Shown: piece by piece, positions 43,393 to 53,087 of the stretch
How positions within the stretch are numbered: the first letter of the stretch is position 1
Layout: every line of letters begins with the position of its first letter
Notes under the pieces: model-generated
Databases searched by the model: none
Seen by the model: the letters and a program-made list of their open reading frames with translations, nothing else
What the model was told of the DNA's origin: nothing
Source: Pseudomonadota bacterium
GTDB taxonomy: Bacteria; Desulfobacterota; Desulfobacteria; Desulfobacterales; Desulfobacteraceae
Reading direction: 5' to 3'
Assembly: GCA_018821715.1 (NCBI GenBank)
Contig: JAHJLN010000344.1
Coordinates: forward strand, 24,165-88,164
Length of the DNA stretch: 64,000 nt
Made by a program: the position numbers and the translations under genes

Positions 43393-44825
43393 TCAAGCAC
43401 TCTTTTTTAATTGCCTTTATCCTGGTCAGCCTTACTGGTTTTTCTGTTTTTGCTCAGTCAGACATGCGCCAGGATTACAAGATATTGGAACAGCAGCAAC
43501 AGCAGTTGATGGATAAAGCCCTGGATGAAAAAAAACAGGCCAAAAAAGAAGCGCAGGAGCAGCAGCTATTAATTAAAAATGACAAAAAAGCGTTGCAGGA
43601 CGCTATTGCCAAATTAAAAACACAGATTGCTGCTTTAAAGGACGGGAACAAACAGATTCAAACCCGTGTCCGTGACCTGAAAACCCAAACTCAAAAACTT
43701 AACCAGGAACTTGAAAAAACCAGTGCCGTAAACCGGGAATTTGAAGGTGTGGTCAGGATCAATGCAAAGGATTTGAAAGCTCTTTTGATTCAGAGCATTC
43801 AAAGCGGTATCACACCGGACCGGCAAACCTTTCTGAAACCTTTGATTCTCCAGGAAAATTTTCCTTCCATGGATGATATCACGCTCTTGTCCGACCTTCT
43901 CTTTGAAGAAATGCATGCATCCGGACAGGTCAAAGTCACAAAAGGCATGATCGTTGACCGTCAAGGCAGGGAACAGGAGGCAAACCTTCTGGTTCTGGGA
44001 AATTTTACCGGGATTTACATGCTGGACAAAGAGGTCGGGTTTCTCTTGTATTCCGATCAGAGCCAGCGATTTTTTGCCCTTTCAAAACTGCCGTCCAAAA
44101 GGATTAAAGACAAGATCATTGATTATATGCAGGGCAAAAGCAATGATGTTTATCTGGACATCACCAAAGGCGGGGCCATCCGTCAGCTGACCCATGAACT
44201 CAGCCTGATGGAACAGGTTCCAAAGGGCGGCGCCATTGTCTGGCCCATACTGATGATCCTGATGCTGGCTGTGCTTATCCTGATTGAAAGGGTGATCTTT
44301 TTTTCAACAAGACGGGTCAATCCAGACCAGTTGATGAACAGATTAAGAGAATTGATCATAGCCGATGACTGGGACGGATGCAGGACTTACCTTGAAGCCA
44401 TGCGTCATAAATTTTTACCCAGGATACTGCTGACGGCCCTTGCCCTTAAAGACAGGACCCGGCCTGAAATGGAAAACGCGCTTCAGGAGGCAATTTTGGG
44501 TGAGATTCCGAAAATTGAACGGTTTTTATCCACCCTTGGCATGCTGGCTGCCATAGCCCCGCTTCTGGGGCTTTTGGGAACCGTCACAGGCATGATCAAT
44601 ACATTCCATGTGATCACCTGTTACGGGACTTCAGATCCCAGGATGATGTCCGGCGGCATCTCGGAAGCGCTTGTCACCACCATGCTGGGCCTGACCGTTG
44701 CCATCCCTGTCATGCTGGCCCACACGCTTTTAAGCCGCAGGGTTGAAACCCAGATTTCCAGGATGGAAGAAAAATCCGTGGCATTTGTCAATATGGTGTT
44801 CAAGACCTGGGCCCAGAGGCACTAA
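43389..44825 (+). CDS. TtpC-like MotA/TolQ/ExbB proton channel protein
   Basis: A 478-aa protein. Signal peptide (IKHSFLIAFILVSLTGFSVF), a Gln/Lys-rich coiled coil at about 28-125, a periplasmic domain, then a C-terminal proton-channel domain with membrane segments near 280 (IVWPILMILMLAVLILIERV), 385 (LSTLGMLAAIAPLLGLLGTV) and 430 (ALVTTMLGLTVAIPVMLAHT). The motif LLGLLGTVTGMINTF is the ExbB/TolQ hallmark. TtpC is the extra subunit of TonB2-type systems, where it links the ExbBD motor to TonB. Length and layout fit the family. Confidence 0.88.
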   Translation: MIKHSFLIAFILVSLTGFSVFAQSDMRQDYKILEQQQQQLMDKALDEKKQAKKEAQEQQLLIKNDKKALQDAIAKLKTQIAALKDGNKQIQTRVRDLKTQTQKLNQELEKTSAVNREFEGVVRINAKDLKALLIQSIQSGITPDRQTFLKPLILQENFPSMDDITLLSDLLFEEMHASGQVKVTKGMIVDRQGREQEANLLVLGNFTGIYMLDKEVGFLLYSDQSQRFFALSKLPSKRIKDKIIDYMQGKSNDVYLDITKGGAIRQLTHELSLMEQVPKGGAIVWPILMILMLAVLILIERVIFFSTRRVNPDQLMNRLRELIIADDWDGCRTYLEAMRHKFLPRILLTALALKDRTRPEMENALQEAILGEIPKIERFLSTLGMLAAIAPLLGLLGTVTGMINTFHVITCYGTSDPRMMSGGISEALVTTMLGLTVAIPVMLAHTLLSRRVETQISRMEEKSVAFVNMVFKTWAQRH

Positions 44826-44826
44826 C

Positions 44827-45429
44827 ATGATGATCAAAGAGCTTTTATTTTCCATTGAAAATTATATGCAGGCAGGCGGGGTTGTCATGATCCCGATCCT
44901 GGTTATATCCCTTTGTATGTGGACCCTGATCATCAACCGGCTTTTGGTTCTGCATCGACTTTATATTAAAAATATTTCCCGGGATACGGCAGGGCAGCTT
45001 GTAAAGGCAAACCAGCAGCCGGAAGAAAACTATCGGGGCATCAACTCGCTTCTGGTCAGGCAGTTCCTTGCTGCCCGCAGCCATGACCCGGTCCTGGACA
45101 GTTTTATCCTTGATGAAACCGTTGTCCGGCTGGTTTCGTCCCTTGACACCCATCTTGGCGCCATCCGGGTGATGGCAGGCGTTGCCCCGCTTCTGGGGCT
45201 TTTGGGTACTGTCATCGGTATGATGGAAACCTTTGATGTGATCACCATTTTCGGCACTGGAAATGCCAAAGCCATGGCAGGCGGAATTTCCGTGGCATTG
45301 ATCACCACCCAGACAGGACTCATGGTCTCCATTCCCGGCCTTTACATGAGCGGGTTTTTAACAAAAAGAGCCAACAACTTGAAATATAAAATTGCTGCAA
45401 CCGGTATGTATTTAAACCGGTTTTTATAA
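44827..45429 (+). CDS. exbB: ExbB-like proton channel subunit
   Basis: A 200-aa protein with three membrane segments (MIPILVISLCMWTLIINRLL; a pair near 120 and 165) and the motif VAPLLGLLGTVIGMMETFDV. ATG 44827 follows the ttpC stop by one base; an ATG three bases on is equally possible. With ExbD it forms the proton-driven motor for TonB. It belongs to the short ExbB2 form of TtpC-type systems. Confidence 0.92.
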   Translation: MMIKELLFSIENYMQAGGVVMIPILVISLCMWTLIINRLLVLHRLYIKNISRDTAGQLVKANQQPEENYRGINSLLVRQFLAARSHDPVLDSFILDETVVRLVSSLDTHLGAIRVMAGVAPLLGLLGTVIGMMETFDVITIFGTGNAKAMAGGISVALITTQTGLMVSIPGLYMSGFLTKRANNLKYKIAATGMYLNRFL

Positions 45430-45439
45430 GGAAATTTTT

Positions 45440-45859
45440 ATGCTCAACATTACAAGTGCCAGACGGGCAAATTCAAAAAACCTTGAGCTGAACATCGCTC
45501 CCCTGATTGACATGGTTTTTATATTATTGATTTTTTTCCTGGTCACAACCAGTTTTGTCAAAGAGACGGGCGTGGACATTTCAAGACCCACCGCTGCAAC
45601 AGCGGTCAGCAAAGCCCGGGCCACCATTCTGATCGGCGTGACAAAAGACAACACCATCCACATTGACCAGCGTGCCGTGGATATCAGGGCGGTCCGTGCC
45701 AATGTGGAACGGGCGCTTGCAGAAAACCCGGAAGGCAGTGTGGTAATTGTGGCGGACAAACAAAGCCTGACCGGTCTTGTGATCAATGTAATGGATGCCT
45801 GCAAGCTGGCCGGTGCCCAAAATGTGGCCATTGCTGCAAGTCTGGACCAGGGGGAATAA
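45440..45859 (+). CDS. exbD: ExbD-like motor subunit
   Basis: A 139-aa protein with a short cytoplasmic N-terminus, one membrane segment (IAPLIDMVFILLIFFLVTTS, about 20-39) holding the proton-carrying Asp of LIDMVF, and a periplasmic domain (GVDISRPTAATAV; EGSVVIVADKQSLTGLVINV). AAGGAAATTTTT precedes ATG 45440. It pairs with the ExbB encoded just upstream. Confidence 0.93.
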   Translation: MLNITSARRANSKNLELNIAPLIDMVFILLIFFLVTTSFVKETGVDISRPTAATAVSKARATILIGVTKDNTIHIDQRAVDIRAVRANVERALAENPEGSVVIVADKQSLTGLVINVMDACKLAGAQNVAIAASLDQGE

Positions 45860-45869
45860 AACCAGGGTG

Positions 45870-46547
45870 ATGACTTTTTTCAGGTTTCTTCAAAACTGGG
45901 GCCTTGCCATGACAGGGTCTATTCTTCTCAATATCAGCCTTTTCGGGCTCATGCCCGGCCTGATCCAGGGCGTGCCTGACAGCCCGGATAAACTTGATAA
46001 GATTCAACAGGTACGGGTTGTCCGGATCAAACCGGCGCACCCCCATGTTCCTGAAAAAGAACTTGAAAAAATAAAACCGGCAGAACCTGAAAAAAAGATT
46101 ATCGGGTCAAAGACCGCCCCCTCCAGACCGCAACCTTTAAACTTGAATCTTAAACTTGATTTTGCACTGAATCCAAAACTTCCGGCAGCTCCCACAGATC
46201 TTGTGATGCCGGCCATCGAGCCGCTTCCAATGGATCTGCCGGCCCTGAAAGATCGATACAGTATGGGAGAGTTGGATTCACCGCTTGTCACGCTTGTGAG
46301 GATACCGCCCCTTTACCCGGTTCGGGCAAGCCGCAGGGGCATTGAAGGATCGGTTGATGTTGAGTTCCTTGTCACAAAAACCGGGCATGTGGAACAGATC
46401 CGTATTGTTCACGCAGAACCTGAAAATATATTTGACAAAAGCGTGATCAACTGTGTTTCAAAATGGAAGTTCAAGCCCGGAACCGTTGGAGGAATCCCTG
46501 TTGCAGCAACGGCCCGGACAACCATACGGTTCAAGCTGGAGAACTGA
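45870..46547 (+). CDS. tonB: TonB protein
   Basis: A 225-aa energy transducer. It has an N-terminal membrane anchor (LAMTGSILLNISLFGLMPGL), a Pro/Lys/Glu-rich spacer (KPAHPHVPEKELEKIKPAEP) and the C-terminal TonB domain (PPLYPVRASRRGIEGSVDVE; SVINCVSKWKFKPGT) with the YP motif. ATG 45870 is chosen because the anchor then starts near residue 13; an upstream frame lacks a ribosome site. It serves the TonB receptors encoded in the same locus. Confidence 0.93.
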   Translation: MTFFRFLQNWGLAMTGSILLNISLFGLMPGLIQGVPDSPDKLDKIQQVRVVRIKPAHPHVPEKELEKIKPAEPEKKIIGSKTAPSRPQPLNLNLKLDFALNPKLPAAPTDLVMPAIEPLPMDLPALKDRYSMGELDSPLVTLVRIPPLYPVRASRRGIEGSVDVEFLVTKTGHVEQIRIVHAEPENIFDKSVINCVSKWKFKPGTVGGIPVAATARTTIRFKLEN

Positions 46548-47242
46548 TGAAAAATTTTATAATCATGATCATTCTTTCATTCATATTGCCCGTTCCGATG
46601 ATGGCCCAGGAACGTCCTCTTACAGCTGTAGTATGGATCAACCAGGCCATAACCCAGTATGAAAAAGATGATTTTGCTGATGCAGCCCTGTCATTTGAAA
46701 AAGGATATGACCTGTCAGGCATTAAAAACCCGGATCATCTTTATTATGCGGCAGTGTGTCATGTTCAGGCACAAGCCCCTGAAAATGCATTGGCTATTTT
46801 TAACAGACTGATCAAGGCCCATCCGGACCACATAACCCTGTCTTTTAAAGAAACCCTGGTCAATATCCTGTTTTCCCTTGAACGGTATAAGGATGCACTG
46901 CCTTATCTTGAGCAGCTTGCTGAAAAATCCGGTAAAGACCAGCAGAAAAACTGGCAGGAGATTCTGCTGTACCAGTATTTTTCCCTGGGCATGAATGACA
47001 AAGCGCTTGCCTATGCAGGTTTTCTGACAAAAACAGACATGCTTGAATCCAAATGGTGGAAAGCACTTTGTCATATTCACCTGAACAACCAGGACTATGA
47101 AAAAGGGTTAACCGCCCTGATCATTTACGGATATTTAACCCCCATGACCCAGGAAGAGCTCAGGCTGACCGCAGACCTTTATCTTACCCTGGGCATATCG
47201 GCAAAAGCAGAACAGATTTATGAACAGATCAAGGCACAATAA
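46547..47242 (+). CDS. TPR protein of the TonB system
   Basis: A 231-aa periplasmic protein. Signal peptide MKNFIIMIILSFILPVPMMA, then TPR-like helices (ITQYEKDDFADAALSFEKGY; PENALAIFNRLIKAHPDHIT; ALPYLEQLAEKSGKD). ATG 46547 overlaps the tonB stop (TGATG), so it is coupled. A TPR gene closes the known TonB2/TtpC clusters, which supports this reading. Confidence 0.88.
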   Translation: MKNFIIMIILSFILPVPMMAQERPLTAVVWINQAITQYEKDDFADAALSFEKGYDLSGIKNPDHLYYAAVCHVQAQAPENALAIFNRLIKAHPDHITLSFKETLVNILFSLERYKDALPYLEQLAEKSGKDQQKNWQEILLYQYFSLGMNDKALAYAGFLTKTDMLESKWWKALCHIHLNNQDYEKGLTALIIYGYLTPMTQEELRLTADLYLTLGISAKAEQIYEQIKAQ

Positions 47243-47298
47243 AATGGTCATACAAAAGTATGATATTGCCACGAAAAACCGCAGGGAAGCAGAAAATC

Positions 47299-48336
47299 AT
47301 GAAAAATAAAAACACAGTTCTGATCTTTATCCTTCTTGGCACAGCTCTTCTGGCTGCTGCCTGTCTTGCGGTCATGACCGGGCCTGTGGTGATCAAGCCG
47401 CTGCTTGTGATCAAAATATGGGTGCATCAATTGGGTTGCGGCCTTATAGACAAAGACTGGACACGGATTCCCGAAGTGATTGTTCTGGATGTCAGAACCC
47501 CCAGGGTGGTTCTTGCCATTCTTGTCGGTATGGGGCTTTCAGTTTCAGGGGCGGCCATGCAGGGGCTTTTCAGAAATCCCATGGCAGAGCCCTATGTGCT
47601 TGGCATGTCATCGGGCGCTGCTGTCGGGGCGTGTCTGGCCATTGTTCTGGGAGTCGGAAAGGTCTTAGGCCCTTTTGCCATCCCGGTTCTTGCCTTTACA
47701 GGGGCCACTGCAACCATCTTTGTTGTGTATAACATTGCCAGGACCGGCAACCGGGTGCCCACGGAAACACTGCTGCTTGCAGGTATTGCCGTGGGGCTGT
47801 TTCTTTATGCTGTGGTATCGTTTTTAAAGATTACAGCTTCCATGGAAAGCCTTCAGAATGTGGTGTTGTGGCTCATGGGGTCTTTTGCCATGGCCACCTG
47901 GGTGGACGTCAAAATTATTATCCTGCCGATTTTAGCCGGGATCAGCATACTCTGCCTTCTGGCGCGGGAACTGGATATTTTTCAGTTTGGCGAGGAAACC
48001 GCTGTTCATCTGGGCTTGAATGTGGAAACCATCAAACGGATCCTGCTGATCTCCTGTGCCCTTGTTACCGGGGCTGCTGTTTCGGTTTCAGGTATTATCG
48101 GATTTGCCGGTCTGATTGTTCCCCATATGGTAAGGATGCTTATCGGCAGCCGTCACAGAATACTGTTACCGGCCAGTGCCCTGTGTGGGGCCATTTTTCT
48201 GGTCTGCTGCGATACCTTGTCCAGAATTATTGCACAGCCGTCTGAAGTGCCCATCGGCATTATTACGGCAGCCATCGGGGCACCCTATTTTGTTTATCTG
48301 CTTAAACGGAGAAAAAAAGCTGTCAAATGGTGGTAA
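47299..48336 (+). CDS. FecCD/BtuC-type permease
   Basis: An integral membrane permease of about 345 aa. Family motifs: RTPRVVLAILVGMGLSVSGA, MQGLFRNPMAEPYVLGMSSG, LLAGIAVGLFLYAVVSFLKI, VSGIIGFAGLIVPHMVRMLI and the C-terminal VPIGIITAAIGAPYFVYLLK. Such permeases pass corrinoids, haem or Fe-siderophores with a BtuF-like protein and an ATPase. ATG 47299 gives a normal length; an ATG 39 nt upstream would add 13 residues. It follows the TPR gene by 56 nt. Confidence 0.92.
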   Translation: MKNKNTVLIFILLGTALLAAACLAVMTGPVVIKPLLVIKIWVHQLGCGLIDKDWTRIPEVIVLDVRTPRVVLAILVGMGLSVSGAAMQGLFRNPMAEPYVLGMSSGAAVGACLAIVLGVGKVLGPFAIPVLAFTGATATIFVVYNIARTGNRVPTETLLLAGIAVGLFLYAVVSFLKITASMESLQNVVLWLMGSFAMATWVDVKIIILPILAGISILCLLARELDIFQFGEETAVHLGLNVETIKRILLISCALVTGAAVSVSGIIGFAGLIVPHMVRMLIGSRHRILLPASALCGAIFLVCCDTLSRIIAQPSEVPIGIITAAIGAPYFVYLLKRRKKAVKWW

Positions 48337-48356
48337 CCTTTGGTGGTGGTAAAAAT

Positions 48357-49139
48357 ATGATCAAATTATTCAATATCAGCGCTTCATACCAGGATTTTTC
48401 TGTTCTTGACAATGTCAGTCTTGAAATCAGCGCACAACGGTTTTACGGGATTATCGGGCCGAACGGTGCAGGTAAAACAACACTTCTTAAAATCATGACC
48501 CGTGTCAAACGTCCTGAATCCGGCGAAGTGCGGCTTTTGGATAAGGATATCAGGGGACTTACAAACAAAACAATTGCAAAAATCATGGCTGTGGTTCCCC
48601 AGAGTTCTTTTATCCCGCCATTGTTTACCGTAGAGGAAGTGGTGGCAATGGGACGGTATCCTTTCCAGAATTTTGGCTTTTCAGATACAAAAGAGGACAA
48701 AACTTTTGTGGAGGCAGCCATTGAAAAAACCGGCATCCATGCGTTTCGTTCCAGGATGATCAGTGAACTGAGCGGGGGACAGCGCCAGGAAGTGATCATT
48801 GCCAGAGCCCTTGCCCAGACCCCTCAGATCCTCATGCTGGATGAGCCAACGGCAAATCTGGATATCAAACACCAGATGAAAATTCTTGGGCTGACCGCCT
48901 CTTTGGTCAAAAAAGACGGTCTGGCCGGGGTCATGGTTATTCATGACCTGAACCTGGCAGCCCGGTTCTGCGATCAGCTGATCCTGCTTCATGACAAAAA
49001 AATCCTGGCCAATGGGTCGCCTGAAACAGTCCTGACCCCGGCCCATTTAAAAATTGCCTACGGAGTGGATACAGCTGTTATGGAAAATCCGTTGACAAGG
49101 TCCCTGGAAGTAACGGTACTGGACAGTGAAGCGGCATGA
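48357..49139 (+). CDS. FecE/BtuD-type ABC ATPase
   Basis: A 260-aa ATPase. Walker A GPNGAGKTTLLKIM near residue 36, Q-loop VVPQSSF, signature SELSGGQRQEVIIARALA near 135, Walker B ILMLDEPTANLD and switch His in VMVIHDLNLAARF. It powers the permease encoded 20 nt upstream. Start ATG 48357 (MIKLFNISASYQDF) fits family length. Confidence 0.94.
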   Translation: MIKLFNISASYQDFSVLDNVSLEISAQRFYGIIGPNGAGKTTLLKIMTRVKRPESGEVRLLDKDIRGLTNKTIAKIMAVVPQSSFIPPLFTVEEVVAMGRYPFQNFGFSDTKEDKTFVEAAIEKTGIHAFRSRMISELSGGQRQEVIIARALAQTPQILMLDEPTANLDIKHQMKILGLTASLVKKDGLAGVMVIHDLNLAARFCDQLILLHDKKILANGSPETVLTPAHLKIAYGVDTAVMENPLTRSLEVTVLDSEAA

Positions 49140-49150
49140 CAGGGTAACCC

Positions 49151-49213
49151 ATGAATCAATATTATCATTACAGCCTTTTTAAGAGGCATTATCACCATAG
49201 GAAGATCTTATAA
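49151..49213 (+). CDS. Possible 20-aa leader micro-ORF
   Basis: ATG 49151 (AGGG 6 nt before) opens MNQYYHYSLFKRHYHHRKIL, then TAA directly abuts the ATG of the chlD-like gene (TAAATG). Four of 20 residues are His and four Tyr. It could be a coupling or leader peptide for the chelatase genes, or chance. Confidence 0.3.
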   Translation: MNQYYHYSLFKRHYHHRKIL

Positions 49214-51187
49214 ATGAAACATCATCATATTTTTTCATTTTCAGCTGTTGTGGGACAGGAAAAGCTCAAGCTTGCCCTGATACTCAATGCAGTCAATCCG
49301 CAAATTGGCGGCGTTTTGATCCGGGGGGAAAAGGGCACGGCAAAGTCCACCACAGTCCGGGCCCTTTCATCCCTTCTGCCCGGCACACAGGTTGTGACCC
49401 TGCCGTTGAATGCAACAGAAGACCGGGTGGCAGGCGGCATTGATTTCAGCCTGGCCGTAAAAAGCGGGAAACGGGCATTCCAGCCGGGGCTTCTGGCCAA
49501 AGCCCACCAGGGAATTCTGTACGTGGATGAAGTCAATCTTCTGGATGATCACATCGTGGATATCATCCTGGATGCGTCTGCTTCAAAGGAAAACCGGGTT
49601 GAACGGGAAGGCATCTCTTTTTGTCATGATGCTGATTTTATCCTTGTGGGGACCATGAATCCTGAAGAAGGAGAACTTCGGCCCCAGCTCCTGGACCGGT
49701 TCGGGCTTTGTGTGGAAGTGACATCGGAAAAAGACCTTGAAACAAGAATCCTTCTGATGCTTAGAAAGGAAAGTTTTGATGCTGATCCCGAAGGGTTCTG
49801 CAACCAGTATCAAGCTGATAATACAGCATTATCCGAACAGATCGCAACGGCCCGTACGCTTTTAAAAGAGGTTCAATTTCCTGACAGCTTAAGGGCATTG
49901 GTGGCCGGGCTGTGTGCCCAGAACAACGTGGCCGGGCATAGGGCCGACCTAGTGATTGAACAGACAGCCAAGGCTTTGGCGGCTTTTCATGGCAGAGTCG
50001 AAGCCGGGATGGATGAGGTCAAGCAGGTGGCATGGTTTGCTCTGGCCCACCGGAAACGGGACCAGTCTCCCGCACCGCCGCCACCACCTGATCATTCCCC
50101 GGATAACAATAATGAATCCAACAACAATGAGCCTGAGGAAAACAAAGAAAAGCCTGAGTCGCCTGAGCCCAATGAGCAGGATCAGGACAAGCAAGATCAG
50201 GGCAGGCATGATCATGGCGAACAGGAACAGGATGAAAACAATACGGATGAGGATCAGGACGGGCAGGACGAAGAACAGCCCGCACCAGAACCTGAACCCC
50301 GTGGGGAAAATCAGGAACAGGACAAAAAAGATGTGCTGGAAAAAATATTTGAGGTGGGAGAAACCTTTAAGGTGAAAAAATTTGTCTCTCCCAAGGATCA
50401 GATATTTCGAAGGGGATCAGGCAAACGTTCCCGGTCCAGGACGGCTGCAAAACAGGGCAGGTATGTGAGAAGCACCACCCCTAAAGGCAGTAATGATATT
50501 GCCTTTGACGCTACCTTGAGGGCGGCAGCCCCTTTTCAGATTCAGAGAAAAGACAGCGGCAGCGCCATGGCAGTTATCCTTAAAAATCAGGATATCCGGG
50601 AAAAAATCAGGGAAAAGCGCATTGGCAATTTTCTGCTCTTTATTGTGGATGCCAGTGCTTCCATGGGTGCCAGGGGACGGATGAAGGCCTCAAAAGGGGC
50701 CATCATGTCGCTTCTTTTAGATGCTTATCAGAAACGGGACAAGGTCGCCATGGTGACCTTCAGGAAAGAACAGGCTTTTGTCAACCTGCCGCCCACCTCG
50801 TCTGTGGAGCTTGCCGGCAAATTATTGGAAGAAATGCCTGTGGGCGGGAAAACGCCGTTGTCATCAGGGCTTGTCAAGGGATTTGAACTGTTGCGCAACC
50901 ATCTTCTCCGGGAGCCTGAAGCAAGGCCCATTGCCATTATCATTACCGACGGCAGGGGCAATGTGGCTTTGGGGAATAAGAAACCGTTTCAGGAGGTTCT
51001 TGACCTGGCAGAGAAGATGGCCCTTGAACCAAGAATACAGTTTATCGTGGTGGATTCTGAAAGCCAGGGGGCGGTTTCATTCGGCCTGGCGCAAAAACTT
51101 GCCGCCAACCTGAACGCGGAATATTGTAAAATACAAGATCTTAAAGTCAACCAATTGATCGATATAGCAAGAGGAGATTTGTTTTGA
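49214..51187 (+). CDS. ChlD/BchD-like Mg-chelatase subunit (AAA+ and VWA)
   Basis: A 657-aa protein. The N-terminal AAA+ domain (1-250) has Walker [14 protein letters not shown] near 34, [15 protein letters not shown] near 97 and the chelatase block [20 protein letters not shown] near 140. A Pro/Asp/Glu/Gln-rich linker spans about 275-380. The C-terminal von Willebrand A domain has the metal-ion site [20 protein letters not shown] near 475. Such D-subunits join the I-subunit and the large CobN/ChlH subunit. Its stop overlaps the ATG of the ChlI-like gene by 4 bp. Partner choice between the two CobN proteins is open, but only the cytoplasmic one can meet it. Confidence 0.9.
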   Translation: MKHHHIFSFSAVVGQEKLKLALILNAVNPQIGGVLIRGEKGTAKSTTVRALSSLLPGTQVVTLPLNATEDRVAGGIDFSLAVKSGKRAFQPGLLAKAHQGILYVDEVNLLDDHIVDIILDASASKENRVEREGISFCHDADFILVGTMNPEEGELRPQLLDRFGLCVEVTSEKDLETRILLMLRKESFDADPEGFCNQYQADNTALSEQIATARTLLKEVQFPDSLRALVAGLCAQNNVAGHRADLVIEQTAKALAAFHGRVEAGMDEVKQVAWFALAHRKRDQSPAPPPPPDHSPDNNNESNNNEPEENKEKPESPEPNEQDQDKQDQGRHDHGEQEQDENNTDEDQDGQDEEQPAPEPEPRGENQEQDKKDVLEKIFEVGETFKVKKFVSPKDQIFRRGSGKRSRSRTAAKQGRYVRSTTPKGSNDIAFDATLRAAAPFQIQRKDSGSAMAVILKNQDIREKIREKRIGNFLLFIVDASASMGARGRMKASKGAIMSLLLDAYQKRDKVAMVTFRKEQAFVNLPPTSSVELAGKLLEEMPVGGKTPLSSGLVKGFELLRNHLLREPEARPIAIIITDGRGNVALGNKKPFQEVLDLAEKMALEPRIQFIVVDSESQGAVSFGLAQKLAANLNAEYCKIQDLKVNQLIDIARGDLF

Positions 51188-52254
51188 AAAAAAAGATTGT
51201 CTATCCCTTTATGGCCATCCAGGGCCAGGAAGAGATGAAACTGGCACTGATACTCAATATTATCAATCCGACCCTTTCAGGCGTGCTGATCCGGGGGGAA
51301 AAGGGAACGGCAAAGTCTACGGCTGTCCGTGCCCTGGCCCGGATTTTGCCGGAAATTGAAAAGGTGAAGGATTGTCCGTTCCAGCATGATCCCAAAGGCA
51401 AACATGCTGTCTGCATGGACTGCGTCCGCACCGAGTGCCGGGATATCATCCTGGGAAACATCCGGAAGCCTGGCCAGGTCCTTGAAACCGTGATGGAAGG
51501 CATAAGGGTGATTGAACTGCCTGTAGGGGCCACTGAAGACCGGGTGGTGGGAACAATGGATATGGAGCAGGCCCTGAAAAAAGGAGAAAAACAGGTGGAA
51601 CCCGGCATCCTTGCTGCGGCTCACCGGGGCATTCTTTACGTGGATGAGGTGAATCTTTTAGACGACCATGTGGTGGATGTGCTGCTGGATTCTGCAGCCA
51701 TGGGGGTGAATACCATTGAACGCGAAGGCATCTCTTTTTCCCATCCTGCACGGTTCACCCTGGTGGGCACCATGAATCCTGAAGAAGGCGAGCTGCGGCC
51801 CCAGCTTCTGGACCGGTTCGGGCTTTGTGTCAATGTGACCGGAATTTTGGATCCTGACGACAGGGTGGCTATTATGGAACGGCGCATAAGCTTTGATGAA
51901 GACCCGGAAGCCTTTGTCAAACAATGGGAAGACGATTCCCAGAAACTTGTGGAAAAAATCAAACTGGCAAAAACGCTTTACCCGGATGTCATCTGCGAAC
52001 GCCCCAGGCTTTATGAAATTGCATCATATTGCCTGGATGTGGGCGTGGACGGACACAGGGGTGATATCATTATCCTAAAGACCGCCAAAACCCTGGCCGC
52101 TTTTGACGGCAGGACACAGGTTGAATCAAAGGATATTGAAAAGGCAGCGTCCCTGGCATTGCCCCACAGGGTCAGGCGTCAGCCGCTGCAAGATATTGTA
52201 ACCGATGTGTCTGCCATGCGAAACCGGACAAAAGCCACAGGATTTTCATCATGA
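51184..52254 (+). CDS. ChlI/BchI-like Mg-chelatase AAA+ subunit
   Basis: A 356-aa AAA+ ATPase of ChlI type. Walker [19 protein letters not shown] near 36, the insert with CMDCVRTEC cysteines typical of Chl[21 protein letters not shown] near 145 and [20 protein letters not shown] near 195. The I-subunit ring drives metal insertion with the D-subunit. GTG/TTG-like start overlap: the first codon at 51184 is TTG, 4-bp overlap with chlD; the frame begins [10 protein letters not shown]. It is coupled on the other side to the ABC ATPase gene (4-bp overlap). Confidence 0.9.
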   Translation: MKKKIVYPFMAIQGQEEMKLALILNIINPTLSGVLIRGEKGTAKSTAVRALARILPEIEKVKDCPFQHDPKGKHAVCMDCVRTECRDIILGNIRKPGQVLETVMEGIRVIELPVGATEDRVVGTMDMEQALKKGEKQVEPGILAAAHRGILYVDEVNLLDDHVVDVLLDSAAMGVNTIEREGISFSHPARFTLVGTMNPEEGELRPQLLDRFGLCVNVTGILDPDDRVAIMERRISFDEDPEAFVKQWEDDSQKLVEKIKLAKTLYPDVICERPRLYEIASYCLDVGVDGHRGDIIILKTAKTLAAFDGRTQVESKDIEKAASLALPHRVRRQPLQDIVTDVSAMRNRTKATGFSS

Positions 52255-53087
52255 TTCAGGTACTCAATCTCAATAAAACCTATAAATCCACCCAGGCGCT
52301 CAAGGATGTCAACCTCCAGGTGGACAAGGGAGAACTTTTTGCATTCCTGGGCCCCAACGGTGCCGGCAAGACCACCACCATACGGATATTGACAGGCTTG
52401 ACCAAACTGGACTCCGGAACCGTGCGGCTTAACGGATTTGATGTGAACACCCCGGGAATTGACAGCCGCAGGCAGTGCGGGCTTGTGCCCCAGTCCATCA
52501 ATCTTGACCGGGAATTGTCCGTTGTTGAGAATTTAAACATTCACGGCAGGCTTTTCAGGATGAACAAAGAACAAAGAATGTCCAGGATTGAAGAGCTGCT
52601 TGATTATGTGGAGATGGGCGACCGCAAGGCAACCCTGGTCAAGAACCTGTCGGGCGGCATGAAGCGGCGGCTCATGATTGCAAGGGCACTGCTGCATTCT
52701 CCGGCCATCCTGTTTCTGGACGAACCCACAGTGGGGCTTGACGCAGGCATGCGCCGCAAGATCTGGGCGCTCATTAAAAAAATCCAGCAGAACGGCACCA
52801 CCATTTTTCTGACCACCCATTATATTGAAGAAGCTGAGTTCCTTGCAGGCCGAGTGGCCTTTATTGACAAAGGGGCCATTGTGGTGGTGGATACGCCGGA
52901 AAGTCTGATGAAACAACAGGGAACCTGGGCTCTGGACCGCCTGAAGGAAGATGACATGGAAACACTTTATTTTAACGACCGGAAAGAGGCCAATGACTAT
53001 ATTGCCGCCCAAAAAGACAGCTTTACCCTGCGGCGGGTCAATCTTGAGGATTCTTTTCTGGCATTAACAGGGAAAAAAGTACAATGA
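52251..53087 (+). CDS. ABC-2 type transporter ATPase (DrrA-like)
   Basis: A 278-aa ATPase. Walker A GPNGAGKTTTIRILTGLT near residue 34, signature LSGGMKRRLMIARALLH near 130, Walker B AILFLDEPTVGLD and switch His TTHYIEEAEFLAGRV. The C-terminal extension (ALTGKKVQ) is typical of DrrA/NodI-type exporters. It overlaps chlI (4 bp) and the permease gene (4 bp). Pairing with chelatase genes suggests transport of metal, tetrapyrrole or a product (inference). Confidence 0.92.
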   Translation: MIQVLNLNKTYKSTQALKDVNLQVDKGELFAFLGPNGAGKTTTIRILTGLTKLDSGTVRLNGFDVNTPGIDSRRQCGLVPQSINLDRELSVVENLNIHGRLFRMNKEQRMSRIEELLDYVEMGDRKATLVKNLSGGMKRRLMIARALLHSPAILFLDEPTVGLDAGMRRKIWALIKKIQQNGTTIFLTTHYIEEAEFLAGRVAFIDKGAIVVVDTPESLMKQQGTWALDRLKEDDMETLYFNDRKEANDYIAAQKDSFTLRRVNLEDSFLALTGKKVQ

